A stretch of 44,781 nucleotides of DNA from Bacteroidota bacterium (GTDB lineage: Bacteria > Bacteroidota > Bacteroidia > Chitinophagales > Chitinophagaceae). Numbering within the stretch: position 1 is the first letter of the stretch; every line of letters begins with the position of its first letter. Below the pieces are notes generated by a model, which had not been told where the DNA came from, made no database searches, and saw nothing but the letters and a program-made list of their open reading frames with translations. The stretch spans positions 1 through 44,781 of the forward strand of contig JABDFW010000018.1 of the NCBI GenBank assembly GCA_013286305.1, written 5' to 3'. Position numbers and translations under genes: made by a program. Shown piece by piece: positions 6,807 through 14,559 of the stretch.

Positions 6807-7247
6807 TTAAGGTTGTTTTTTTAATTCATCACGAATCTCCATCAACAATTTATCTGTTGAAGATGGCACTGCGGGGGGCGGAGCAGCTTCATCTTTGCGC
6901 TTCATCCTGTTAATTGCCTTTACCATCAAAAAGATTATGAGTGCAAGAATAAGAAAATTAAAAAGGGCGGTGGCAAAGTTACCCCAGGCAAATACAGGCC
7001 CCAGTTTTTTGGCCTCAACCAGTGTTAAAGCAGGATTAGCCTGTACGCCTTCTTTTACTTTATCGGATAACGGGATGTATAAATTAGTAAAGTCCGCTTT
7101 AAGAAATATGCCCACTATAGGCATAATAAGATCGTTTACTATCGAGTCAACAATACTTTTGAATGCGGCGCCGATTATAACACCCACCGCGAGGTCAACA
7201 ACGTTGCCCTTCAACGAAAATTCCTTAAATTCTTTTGCAAAGCCCAT
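6807..7247 (-). CDS. mscL: Large-conductance mechanosensitive channel MscL
   Basis: Homopentameric inner-membrane channel that opens under membrane tension to release solutes on hypo-osmotic shock. The 146-residue protein starts with the amphipathic [20 protein letters not shown] helix, has the TM1 pore segment ([20 protein letters not shown]), a periplasmic loop, TM2 ([20 protein letters not shown]), and a charged cytoplasmic C-terminal helix. Length and motifs are typical. It sits between frr and scpA on the minus strand with gaps of about 100 bases on each side, so it may be transcribed alone. Confidence 0.95.
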   Translation of the reverse strand: MGFAKEFKEFSLKGNVVDLAVGVIIGAAFKSIVDSIVNDLIMPIVGIFLKADFTNLYIPLSDKVKEGVQANPALTLVEAKKLGPVFAWGNFATALFNFLILALIIFLMVKAINRMKRKDEAAPPPAVPSSTDKLLMEIRDELKKQP

Positions 7248-7354
7248 AAAATGTAGTTTAGTGTGATAGGAAAGGTAAAAAGTTTTTTAATTGCAGCAAT
7301 TTTTACCGGGTTTTATGGGTAGGCCAATATTATGGGTGGCTTTTTTAGCACTCT

Positions 7355-7918
7355 TTAAACTGACATCATATCTTTTTCCTTTGCCGCAAGGTGCTTATCA
7401 ACCAGCAAAATAAAACGGTCTGTAATATCCTGAACATTTTTTTCTGCATCCTTGGCCTCATCCTCACTTAAGCCATCCTTCTGTAATTTTTTTATCTCCT
7501 CAATGGCTTCCCTTCTAATACTTCTTATGGCAACTTTCGATTGCTCCCCTTCACCACCCGCCCTTTTAAAAAGCTCTTTTCTCCTTTCTTCCGTTAGAGG
7601 TGGCAGGAACAATCGTATTTGGTTACCGTCATTTTGGGGTGTAACACCAATGTTTGCACCCATAATAGAACGCTCAATTGCAGCAAGCATATTTTTTTCC
7701 CAGGGCTGAATGCTAATGGTTCTCGCATCCAGTACAGTAACGTTTGCCACCTGGTTAACAGGAGTTGGCGATCCGTAATATTCCACCATTATACCTTCCA
7801 GCATGCCAGGGCTCGCTTTTCCTGCACGTATTTTAGTCAATTCCGCTTCCAGGTGGTTGATCGCTTTTGTCATGGAAGATTCCGCATAATCCAATACCAG
7901 GTCAAGATCTTCTGACAT
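7355..7918 (-). CDS. frr: Ribosome recycling factor
   Basis: RRF splits post-termination ribosomes with EF-G. The 187-residue product has the typical tripartite pattern: helix 1 with LTKIRAGKASPGMLEGIMVEY, the beta domain with LDARTISIQPWEKNMLAAIERSI, then PPLTEERRKELFKRA and the long helix 3. Length matches the family (about 185). A minus-strand TAGATTTG element lies 21 bases upstream. In many genomes frr follows pyrH; here the upstream neighbour is instead a wecA-like gene. Confidence 0.96.
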   Translation of the reverse strand: MSEDLDLVLDYAESSMTKAINHLEAELTKIRAGKASPGMLEGIMVEYYGSPTPVNQVANVTVLDARTISIQPWEKNMLAAIERSIMGANIGVTPQNDGNQIRLFLPPLTEERRKELFKRAGGEGEQSKVAIRSIRREAIEEIKKLQKDGLSEDEAKDAEKNVQDITDRFILLVDKHLAAKEKDMMSV

Positions 7919-7938
7919 AATATTTTTTTTAGTGGCCG

Positions 7939-7946
7939 CAAATCTA
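7939..7946 (-). promoter_or_regulatory. Bacteroidota -7 element TAGATTTG upstream of frr
   Basis: The minus-strand TAGATTTG matches TAnnTTTG and sits 21 bases before the frr start codon. No clear -33 TTG is seen at normal spacing. Confidence 0.4.
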
Positions 7947-7995
7947 ATGAATCCGGCAAATTTACCGGGGCCTTACATATAAGTATTTTATAAAA

Positions 7996-9135
7996 CTAAT
8001 CTTCTTTAACAACTGCGTTTTCTTTCTTGCGGTAAAGTGAAAATACTTTTTCGGTATCATCTTTGGCCTGTTCGTGCTGGCGGGATACAACACGGAGAGA
8101 CCTTTTGGAGGCAGCAAAATAACGGAATATGAATATCCCAATAAAGAACAAGCCGGCCTGCAGGCAAAAAAGCAAATTGATATTTGAATTCCTGAACAGC
8201 AACGTAATAAGTGAAAACATAAGGCTTGTGCCGATTAGTACAATGGTAACCCTTGAATGGGAAAGGCCTTTATTTAGTAACAGGTGGTGAATATGGTTCC
8301 TGTCCGGTGAAAAGGGCGAATGGCCTCTTGATATTCTTATGCAAATTACTCTTAATACATCCATCAGGGGAACAAGCAATATGCCAAACCCTATTACGGG
8401 AGCCGCCTGTATGGGATAGTCAGTTACAGCGGTTCCAACACTAATAAATTTAAGTAATAAAATAGTATTTACCAGCCCAATAAGCATAGAACCCGAATCG
8501 CCCATGAAAATTTTTGCAGGATGATAGTTAAATACAAGGAATGAAAGAAGTGAGCCTGCAAGGGCAAAGCCTAAAATAGTGTACGAAAAGTTGTGATTCA
8601 TAAGAAAGAAAAGAGCGAAAATAACGCTGGAGATAAGCCCGAGCGATGCGGCCAGGCCATCAACACCGTCAATTAAATTAAATGCGTTGACTACAAGCAT
8701 TATAACAAAAAAAGTTAATATATAACTTATGGGAAGGCTAAGCTGGTAAATACCAAAAAGACCGCCAAGATTTGTTATTATTAAATGCGCTTTTACAGTT
8801 ACAATTGCAGCGGTTATTAACTGGCCAAGCACTTTTTTCCATGGTTTTAAAACAAAAATATCATCAACAACACCAATAGTAAAAATAATAAAAAATGCAG
8901 CAAGGTGATACTGAAACTCTGAATTATTGAATTGAAAATCAGAAGTTAAAAGCAGGCTTATAGCAAGGCCCGTGAATATACCTATCCCGCCTAACGATGA
9001 AATAAGGTAATTGTGTGTCTTTCTTTCATCCGGCACATCAAAAAGCTTACTTTGTTTTGCCACTTTTATAATAAAGGGCATAAGAAAGAAGGTTCCCAGG
9101 TAAGCAATTAAAATGGCCGCCGCAACTTGTACCAT
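7996..9135 (-). CDS. WecA/MraY-family undecaprenyl-phosphate glycosyl-1-phosphate transferase
   Basis: Polytopic membrane enzyme that transfers a sugar-1-phosphate (most likely GlcNAc-1-P) from UDP-sugar to undecaprenyl phosphate, starting a surface polysaccharide. Motifs in order: VVDDIFVL with Asp91-92, NAFNLIDGVDGLA at 150-162, MGDSGS at 211-216, and DRNHIHHLL at 278-286. About ten hydrophobic segments precede a charged cytoplasmic tail (residues 345-379). Length 379 is normal for WecA-like enzymes of Bacteroidota. No other polysaccharide genes are next to it, so the product lipid cannot be named. It is divergent from the transketolase half at 9335. Confidence 0.88.
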   Translation of the reverse strand: MVQVAAAILIAYLGTFFLMPFIIKVAKQSKLFDVPDERKTHNYLISSLGGIGIFTGLAISLLLTSDFQFNNSEFQYHLAAFFIIFTIGVVDDIFVLKPWKKVLGQLITAAIVTVKAHLIITNLGGLFGIYQLSLPISYILTFFVIMLVVNAFNLIDGVDGLAASLGLISSVIFALFFLMNHNFSYTILGFALAGSLLSFLVFNYHPAKIFMGDSGSMLIGLVNTILLLKFISVGTAVTDYPIQAAPVIGFGILLVPLMDVLRVICIRISRGHSPFSPDRNHIHHLLLNKGLSHSRVTIVLIGTSLMFSLITLLFRNSNINLLFCLQAGLFFIGIFIFRYFAASKRSLRVVSRQHEQAKDDTEKVFSLYRKKENAVVKED

Positions 9136-9307
9136 GCTTATGTGTTTAGGTTAACCGGTATGTAAAACATAGGATAAGGAAAAATTAAGCCAAACTTGAA
9201 ATATTACATACGATAATTTCCAAAAAACGTTTTTTATCCTATAAATATTTCAGGAAATAAAATTAATTCGGGTGCAAGTTAAGCCTAAAAGATTATTTGT
9301 TTACCCT

Positions 9308-9315
9308 TAGTTTTG
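9308..9315 (+). promoter_or_regulatory. Bacteroidota -7 element TAGTTTTG upstream of the transketolase gene
   Basis: TAGTTTTG fits TAnnTTTG and lies 20 bases upstream of the ATG at 9335. No convincing -33 element is seen. Confidence 0.4.
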
Positions 9316-9334
9316 CCGAAGTAAAAAAAATTGA

Positions 9335-10177
9335 ATGGAACAATCAACAGAACTTACGGCCATTGCTACCCAAATAAGGCGTGATATTGTGCGGATGGTA
9401 CACGCAGTACAAAGCGGCCACCCGGGGGGGTCATTAGGGTGTACTGATTTTTTTACCGCATTGTATTTTAAGGTAATGCGACATAACCCCAATTTTACCA
9501 TGGATGGCTTTAATGAGGATATTTTTTTTCTGTCAAACGGCCACATTTCCCCTGTATTCTATTCCACCCTGGCGCGCGCCGGGTATTTTGATATTAAAGA
9601 ATTGGCCACTTTTAGAAAAATAAATTCCCGCTTACAGGGGCACCCAACCACGCACGAGCATTTACCGGGCATAAGGGTTGCAAGCGGATCGCTTGGACAA
9701 GGCATGAGTGTTGCAATTGGGGCGGCTTTGAGTAAAAAATTCAACAATGACAGTCACCTGGTATTTTCCTTACATGGGGATGGAGAATTGAATGAGGGGC
9801 AAAACTGGGAAGCTATTATGAGTGCTGCGCATTTTAAAGTTGATAACCTTATTAGTACCATTGACTGGAATGGGCAGCAAATTGATGGCCCTACCAATAA
9901 AATTATGGATCTTGGCAACCTGCATGAAAAGTTCCAGGCATTTGGATGGACTGTTTTTGATATGAACGGCAACGATATGGACGACGTAATTGCCACCCTG
10001 GATAAAGCCAAAGCCTTTACCGGGAGGGGCAAACCTATTTGTATAATAATGGAAACTGTTATGGGTAAAGGGGTAGATTTTATGGAAGGCCATCATGAAT
10101 GGCACGGCATTGCCCCTAATGATGATCAATTGGCAAAAGCGCTGGCCCAACTGCCTGAAACGCTGGGAGATTATTAA
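9335..10177 (+). CDS. Transketolase, N-terminal (thiamine pyrophosphate-binding) half-protein
   Basis: First subunit of a split transketolase, which moves two-carbon units in the pentose phosphate pathway. The 280-residue product has the GHPGGSLGC motif near residue 28, and the thiamine-pyrophosphate/Mg signature GDGELNEGQNWEA followed by IDWNGQQIDG. Length matches standalone N-terminal subunits (about 270-285), so it is not a truncated full-length enzyme. The matching C-terminal half (pyrimidine-binding plus C domain) is usually the next gene, but here it is followed by a repeat-rich gap and a convergent permease gene. The partner must be encoded elsewhere if the enzyme works. Confidence 0.92.
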   Translation: MEQSTELTAIATQIRRDIVRMVHAVQSGHPGGSLGCTDFFTALYFKVMRHNPNFTMDGFNEDIFFLSNGHISPVFYSTLARAGYFDIKELATFRKINSRLQGHPTTHEHLPGIRVASGSLGQGMSVAIGAALSKKFNNDSHLVFSLHGDGELNEGQNWEAIMSAAHFKVDNLISTIDWNGQQIDGPTNKIMDLGNLHEKFQAFGWTVFDMNGNDMDDVIATLDKAKAFTGRGKPICIIMETVMGKGVDFMEGHHEWHGIAPNDDQLAKALAQLPETLGDY

Positions 10178-10228
10178 AGTCCCCGCCCCTTACCCTTTCC
10201 AAACATGGAGGGAAATGAAGGAGGTAAA
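10178..10228. repeat. GC-rich imperfect palindrome just after the transketolase stop
   Basis: The sequence reads CCCCGCCCCTTACCCTTTCC, then AACAT, then GGAGGGAAATGAAGGAGG, giving a weak fold-back (CCCTTTCC with GGAGGG). It looks like a diverged member of the GC-rich dispersed repeat class and begins within two bases of the stop codon. Confidence 0.45.
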
Positions 10229-10302
10229 TTGAACGTTTATTTGAAGTTTCGGGCATTCTATCTATCCCTGACTTTCATCCTCTAAAATAAATATTGGCAT
10301 GT

Positions 10303-10325
10303 GGAGTATTAGCTGTAAATACTCC
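10303..10325. terminator. Possible bidirectional terminator between transketolase half and LolC/E-type gene
   Basis: A perfect 8-bp stem, GGAGTATT/AATACTCC, with a 7-base loop lies in the gap between two convergent genes and is followed by TCTTTCC on the plus strand. Short T-run, so moderate support only. Confidence 0.4.
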
Positions 10326-10360
10326 TCTTTCCATCCGTCGTCATTTACCAACTTCTTCCT

Positions 10361-10415
10361 TAATGACTCACTGACTAATGACCCAATGACTTTCCTTTTC
10401 ATCTGTCATCTGTCG
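10361..10415. repeat. Word array: TAATGAC/CACTGAC and ATCTGTC words
   Basis: TAATGACTCACTGACTAATG followed by ACCCAATGAC gives four GAC-ending words at 7-8-base spacing, and a few bases later CATCTGTCATCTGTCG adds two ATCTGTC words. The same CATCTGTC word reappears at 25213-25247. It lies directly downstream of the minus-strand permease gene and has no gene inside. Confidence 0.65.
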
Positions 10416-10439
10416 CTATCAACCGTTATCTTTTTGCCC

Positions 10440-11660
10440 CTAACTCTTTAAGGAAAACGTTTGCGTAGCAGCCTTGCGGGAGGGTATCCAGGCGGCCATA
10501 ACAGCTATCAGCGATACGGTTAATGCTACCAATACAAAATCCTGCACATACATTTTAACAGGGTAGGCATCAATAATAAAAGTGCCGCCGGTAAGTTTTA
10601 CCAGCTTAAATTTTATTTGCAGCACACAAATTAAAAATGCCAGTGCCATACCGCTTACACCGCCTATGCCGGCAAGTAAAAACCCCTCACTTAAAAAAAT
10701 ATTTAAAATACGGCTGTCATTCGCACCCATGGCCTTTAAAACAGCAATGTCTTTTTGTTTTTCCAGCACAAGCATGGTTAATGCGCCAATCATATTAAAT
10801 GCCGCTACTAAAAGTATAAGGGAGAGTATGCCATAGATAACCCATTTTTCTACCTGCATAACCGTAAAAAGGCTTTGATTTTGCTCCAGCCGCGTTTGCA
10901 CTAAAAATGCACTGCCAAGCGTTTGCTGTAACTGGTTTTTAACTACCTGGCTTTCTTCCTGGTTTTGCAATGATACTTCCACGCCGGTATATTCGTCGGG
11001 CTTCAGGTCAAGCATATACTGCACAAAAGGCAGGTTGGTAAAAGCATACTTATCATCAAATTCCTGCTGCACCATATAAGTACCCGCTGCTGTTATATTA
11101 TAGGAGTGCATCGCATCTAAACTGCTGAAATTGGTGGCTTTGCGGTTAGGCAAATAAATAACAAGGTTGGGGGTTAGTTTACTATCGGGATTTGCACCAA
11201 CAGCGCTTTCAATACCTACGCCGGAAACCAAAGCAGGTGTATCCACAGTGCCAAGGTCATATTTACCGCGTATAATGTGTTGGGGTAAACGGTTAATATT
11301 TTGGTAATCGGCATCAACGCCTTTAAGATAGACGCCGATAGTATATTCGCCATTTACCAGCACCGCCCTTTCCTCTACCACAAAGCTTAATTTGCCAACA
11401 CCTTTTACAGATGATATTTTATGAATAATGGATGGTGTTATCTGCACAAACTTACCCTGTGAGGGCACAATTTTTATATCGCTGAAAAAATCGCCGTACA
11501 AGCCTTTAACGAGGCTTTCAAAACCATTGAAGACACTTAAAATAATAATTAGTGATGCAGTGGCCACCGTAATAGCAAGCACACTTATCCAGGCAATGAT
11601 ATTAATAGCATTGGTAGATTTTTTTGATTTAAAGTAACGCCAGGCAAAAAGAAAATTCAT
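10440..11660 (-). CDS. ABC transporter permease, LolC/LolE (lipoprotein-releasing) family
   Basis: Inner-membrane subunit of a MacB/LolCDE-type ABC system. The N-terminal FLFAWRYFKSKKSTNAINIIAW is the classic LolC/E opening, with TM1 at about 20-45, a large periplasmic domain (about 45-265), then three more membrane helices (IYGILSLILLVAAFNMIGAL, FLLAGIGGVSGMALAFLICV and FVLVALTVSLIAVMAAWIPS) before the closing SRKAA. 406 residues, usual length. By family it would extract lipoproteins from the inner membrane with a LolD ATPase, which is not adjacent here. rbfA lies just upstream on the same strand, with a GC-rich palindrome in the 94-base gap. Confidence 0.87.
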   Translation of the reverse strand: MNFLFAWRYFKSKKSTNAINIIAWISVLAITVATASLIIILSVFNGFESLVKGLYGDFFSDIKIVPSQGKFVQITPSIIHKISSVKGVGKLSFVVEERAVLVNGEYTIGVYLKGVDADYQNINRLPQHIIRGKYDLGTVDTPALVSGVGIESAVGANPDSKLTPNLVIYLPNRKATNFSSLDAMHSYNITAAGTYMVQQEFDDKYAFTNLPFVQYMLDLKPDEYTGVEVSLQNQEESQVVKNQLQQTLGSAFLVQTRLEQNQSLFTVMQVEKWVIYGILSLILLVAAFNMIGALTMLVLEKQKDIAVLKAMGANDSRILNIFLSEGFLLAGIGGVSGMALAFLICVLQIKFKLVKLTGGTFIIDAYPVKMYVQDFVLVALTVSLIAVMAAWIPSRKAATQTFSLKS

Positions 11661-11690
11661 AGACCCCCTCCGCCCCCTAAAGGGGGAACT
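11661..11690. repeat. GC-rich palindromic repeat directly upstream of the LolC/E-type gene
   Basis: CCCCCTAAAGGGGG at 11673-11686 is a perfect palindrome, preceded by GACCCCCTCCG. It abuts the start codon (11660) of the minus-strand permease gene and so would be in its 5' leader, where it could affect translation. It is one of several copies in the window. Confidence 0.7.
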
Positions 11691-11754
11691 TGATGCCTGT
11701 TAAGTTTATTCGTGGTTTCGTTCATAATTATTTCCAAAAAAAATTATTCCTGGA

Positions 11755-12156
11755 TTAAGCTTCGCTTTTGTCGTGTGTGCCCTTCTTCCCTTCAGGGAGA
11801 GGGGGTTGGGGGGTGAGGGTTTTAAACAACTCTTCCATTTTAAATACATGCTCAAGGGTATCATCCTGGTAAAACTGCAAAACGGGCATTCTCCTAAGCT
11901 GGTTCTTCACCCTTGCTGTAAGTTCCCTTTTTATTTCCCAGGCCTTATCTTCAATTTTTTTCATTGCCGCCTTTTCGTCTGTGACCTTAAAAAGGCTCAG
12001 GTAAATCCTTGCTTCAAGCAGGTCGGGAGTGATCTTTACCGATGAAATGGATACCATTCCCCCGTATATCATATTCAAGCCAAGCCGCCTGAAAATATCA
12101 TCCATTTCCTGCTGTATTACACCGGCCACCTGCCGCTGACGTTTTCCTTCCTCCAT
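11755..12156 (-). CDS. rbfA: Ribosome-binding factor A with repeat-derived C-terminal tail
   Basis: RbfA assists 30S maturation and cold adaptation. The KH-type fold is supported by EEGKRQRQVAGVIQQEMDDI at the start, the VSISSVKITPDLLEARIYLS strand-helix region, and RRMPVLQFYQDDTLEHVFKM near residues 89-107. The fold ends about residue 111. Residues 113-125 (TLTPQPPLPEGKK) are encoded by a GC-rich palindromic repeat and are not part of the usual protein, making it 133 residues. It is divergent from the MsbA-like gene, with 64 bases between start codons. Confidence 0.9.
   Translation of the reverse strand: MEEGKRQRQVAGVIQQEMDDIFRRLGLNMIYGGMVSISSVKITPDLLEARIYLSLFKVTDEKAAMKKIEDKAWEIKRELTARVKNQLRRMPVLQFYQDDTLEHVFKMEELFKTLTPQPPLPEGKKGTHDKSEA
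11773..11822. repeat. GC-rich palindromic repeat inside the 3' end of rbfA
   Basis: CCCTTCAGGGAGAGGGGGTT followed by GGGGGGTGAGGG carries the CCCT-nn-AGGG core. On the coding strand it translates to the proline-rich TLTPQPPLPEGKK tail of RbfA. Confidence 0.65.
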
Positions 12157-12220
12157 AATCTAACATTTTATTGGGTGTAAAATTAGTTACTTTGCACGTT
12201 TTAAACGGATATATTCACAC

Positions 12221-14059
12221 ATGCAGCGATTTTCACGAATCCTTTTCTATTTAAGAAGCCAAAAGAAGAATATTGCACTATACGTTACTTTTATTTTACT
12301 CTCCATAATTTTTTCACTGGTTTCGCTTGCAATGCTTGCGCCTTTTCTCAATTTGCTGTTTGGTTTGGAGGACCTGGTAAATACAAAACCGGTATTTCAT
12401 TTTACTGCAAATGGGTTACTTGATTCTTTGAAATACTTTTTAAGTACCATTATTAAAAAGTATGGGGCAAATGGCAAAGAATACGCTCTTGGTGCTATAT
12501 GTATAGCGATTATCATTTCAATTTTCTTAAAGAATTTGTTTGTTTACCTGTCCTACCGGGTACTGTCACCCATGCGTAATTATGTAATGACGAAATTGCG
12601 CAGTGACCTTTATTTCAAAATACTGGAATTGCCTATCGGGTTTTTTACAGAGCAAAGAAAAGGCGATATTATCAGCCGCATGAGCAATGATGCCAATGAA
12701 GTTGAATGGAGCGTAATGAGCACCCTAGAAGCTATAATTACCCAGCCGTTAACGATACTTATTTATTTAACAATGCTGGTTTTTATTAGTCCTCAATTAT
12801 CCTTATTTCTATTGATATTACTGCCCCTAATGGGCTTTATTATAGGCAGGGTTAGCCGCTCGCTCAAAAAACAATCAACTGAATCACAGGAGAATTTGGG
12901 GGTATTAATGTCTATTTTGGATGAAACTTTAACAGGCTTGCGCATTATTAAAGCATTCAATGCAGAAAAATTAATAGGAGGAAAATTCTTTACCACCAAT
13001 ACCAGATTGAATTTCATAAGAAATAAAATGAATTTCAGGAGAGACCTTGCTTCACCAATGTCTGAATTTTTGGGAGTGCTGGTACTAAGCACAATTTTAT
13101 GGTTTGGCGGCCAATTGGTGCTCTCCAATACATCGCATCATACAGTGCTGGCTGCAGGAAGCTTTATTACTTATATCGTTTTTTTCACGCAGATCATCAA
13201 CCCCGCCAAAGCGCTTTCTACCGCATTTTATAATGCTCAAAAGGGCAGCGCTGCTATTGAAAGAATTGAAGAGATCATTAAAGTTCCGCTTACCGTTAAT
13301 GATAAGCCCAATGCAAAAACCCTTGAAAGATTTAACCACAGCATCGAATTTAAGAATGTAACTTTTGCCTACGATGATGTAACGATCTTAAAAAATATTA
13401 ACCTTAAGATTGAAAAAGGCCAAACCATTGCATTGGTAGGTTCCAGTGGGGCAGGTAAAAGCACACTCGCCGACCTTGTGCCGCGTTTTCATGATGTTAC
13501 CTCAGGCGAACTGTTGATTGACGGCGTAAATATTAAAGATTATTCGCTTTATTCTTTGCGCAACCAAATGGGTATTGTTACCCAGGAGCCCATTTTGTTT
13601 AATGATACCATTGCCAATAACATTGCCCTCGGGCAGTTTGATATATCGCGAACGAAAATAGAAGACGCCGCCAAAATTGCGAACGCCTACGATTTTATTA
13701 CTGCGAAAGAAGACGGATTTGAAAGCAATATCGGCGACAGGGGCAGTAAATTAAGCGGCGGTGAAAGGCAAAGGTTAACCATTGCAAGGGCTGTTTTAAA
13801 AAACCCGCCTGTCCTTATATTGGATGAAGCTACCTCGTCCCTTGATACAGAAAGTGAACGCTTAGTGCAGGACGCTATTAATAAGATGATGCAAAACAGG
13901 ACTTCCATTGTTATTGCGCACCGGTTATCTACCATTCGCCACGCTGATGAAATTGTTGTTTTGCAAAAAGGCGAAATAGCAGAGCGGGGCACGCATAACG
14001 AGTTGTTAGCCAAGGGGGGGATATATAAGAAGTTGGTGGATATGCAGGAAGTGAAATGA
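12221..14059 (+). CDS. MsbA-like ABC exporter (fused permease and ATPase)
   Basis: A 612-residue homodimeric-type ABC exporter. Six membrane helices occupy about residues 15-325; the ATPase domain follows, with Walker A GSSGAGKST near 405-413, signature LSGGERQR near 511-518, Walker B VLILDEATSSLD near 528-539, and the switch HRLSTIRHADEI. The family includes lipid A/lipid flippases (MsbA) and many drug or peptide exporters; the substrate cannot be read from sequence, though a single stand-alone gene of this kind in Bacteroidota is often assigned to lipid A export. Divergent from rbfA. TTACTTTG at 12187-12194 resembles a -7 element with one mismatch. Confidence 0.88.
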   Translation: MQRFSRILFYLRSQKKNIALYVTFILLSIIFSLVSLAMLAPFLNLLFGLEDLVNTKPVFHFTANGLLDSLKYFLSTIIKKYGANGKEYALGAICIAIIISIFLKNLFVYLSYRVLSPMRNYVMTKLRSDLYFKILELPIGFFTEQRKGDIISRMSNDANEVEWSVMSTLEAIITQPLTILIYLTMLVFISPQLSLFLLILLPLMGFIIGRVSRSLKKQSTESQENLGVLMSILDETLTGLRIIKAFNAEKLIGGKFFTTNTRLNFIRNKMNFRRDLASPMSEFLGVLVLSTILWFGGQLVLSNTSHHTVLAAGSFITYIVFFTQIINPAKALSTAFYNAQKGSAAIERIEEIIKVPLTVNDKPNAKTLERFNHSIEFKNVTFAYDDVTILKNINLKIEKGQTIALVGSSGAGKSTLADLVPRFHDVTSGELLIDGVNIKDYSLYSLRNQMGIVTQEPILFNDTIANNIALGQFDISRTKIEDAAKIANAYDFITAKEDGFESNIGDRGSKLSGGERQRLTIARAVLKNPPVLILDEATSSLDTESERLVQDAINKMMQNRTSIVIAHRLSTIRHADEIVVLQKGEIAERGTHNELLAKGGIYKKLVDMQEVK

Positions 14060-14120
14060 TTGCAGATTGATTGGCGGGGACAATAAACATTTAATACGCT
14101 ACTTGTTAATCCGCAAATTG

Positions 14121-14468
14121 CTAAGCTCCTTCAATTAAACCAATGGCGTTTCCAAAAGGATCGTTAACAACGGCTACCTCTATATTGCCGCCAACATTGT
14201 GTACGCCGGTAACAATATTGCCGCCTGCCGCCGCAAGTTTCTCAACTACTGCACTTATATTTTCTACTGCCCAATAAGCTACTGACTGGTTGCCGCCTAT
14301 AGTGCCTTCGCCACTGGGGTCTAATCCAAGTTCATAACCATTAATATCAAAACCCACGTAAAAAGGTTCGTCAAAATAGGGCTGGATACCGGTGATCTGT
14401 GTATACCATTGTTTAGCCTTATCAAGGTCTGTTACATGGTAAATAATAGTGCGTAATTTTTGAAACAT
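14121..14468 (-). CDS. VOC (glyoxalase/bleomycin-resistance fold) family protein
   Basis: A 115-residue single-domain protein of the vicinal-oxygen-chelate superfamily: YHVTDLDKAKQWYTQITGIQ at the start, FDINGYELGL in the middle, and VVNDPFGNAIGLIEG at the end, giving two beta-alpha-beta-beta-beta modules. Members include glyoxalases, dioxygenases and resistance proteins; the specific reaction is not predictable here. It follows dksA-like and ileS on the same strand but lies beyond a hairpin at 14506-14531, so it is probably a separate unit. Confidence 0.82.
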   Translation of the reverse strand: MFQKLRTIIYHVTDLDKAKQWYTQITGIQPYFDEPFYVGFDINGYELGLDPSGEGTIGGNQSVAYWAVENISAVVEKLAAAGGNIVTGVHNVGGNIEVAVVNDPFGNAIGLIEGA

Positions 14469-14505
14469 GGTGCTGGTTTTATTAGTTAAACAATATTATA
14501 ACAAC

Positions 14506-14531
14506 AAAAGCCACCGTTACAGGTAGCTTTT
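14506..14531 (-). terminator. Probable terminator of the ileS-dksA-like unit
   Basis: On the minus strand AAAAGCTACC pairs with GGTGGCTTTT (one mismatch) around a 6-base loop and is followed by GTTGTTATAAT. It lies 30 bases after the stop of the DksA-like gene. Confidence 0.55.
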
Positions 14532-14559
14532 GAACACTAATTTATTTGAATATTAAGAA

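Noticed and set aside
7274-7307. GGTAAAAA/TTTTTACC fold-back as the frr terminator
   Set aside because: The stem is almost all A-T, loop pairing is ambiguous and there is no clean T-run; not strong enough to list.
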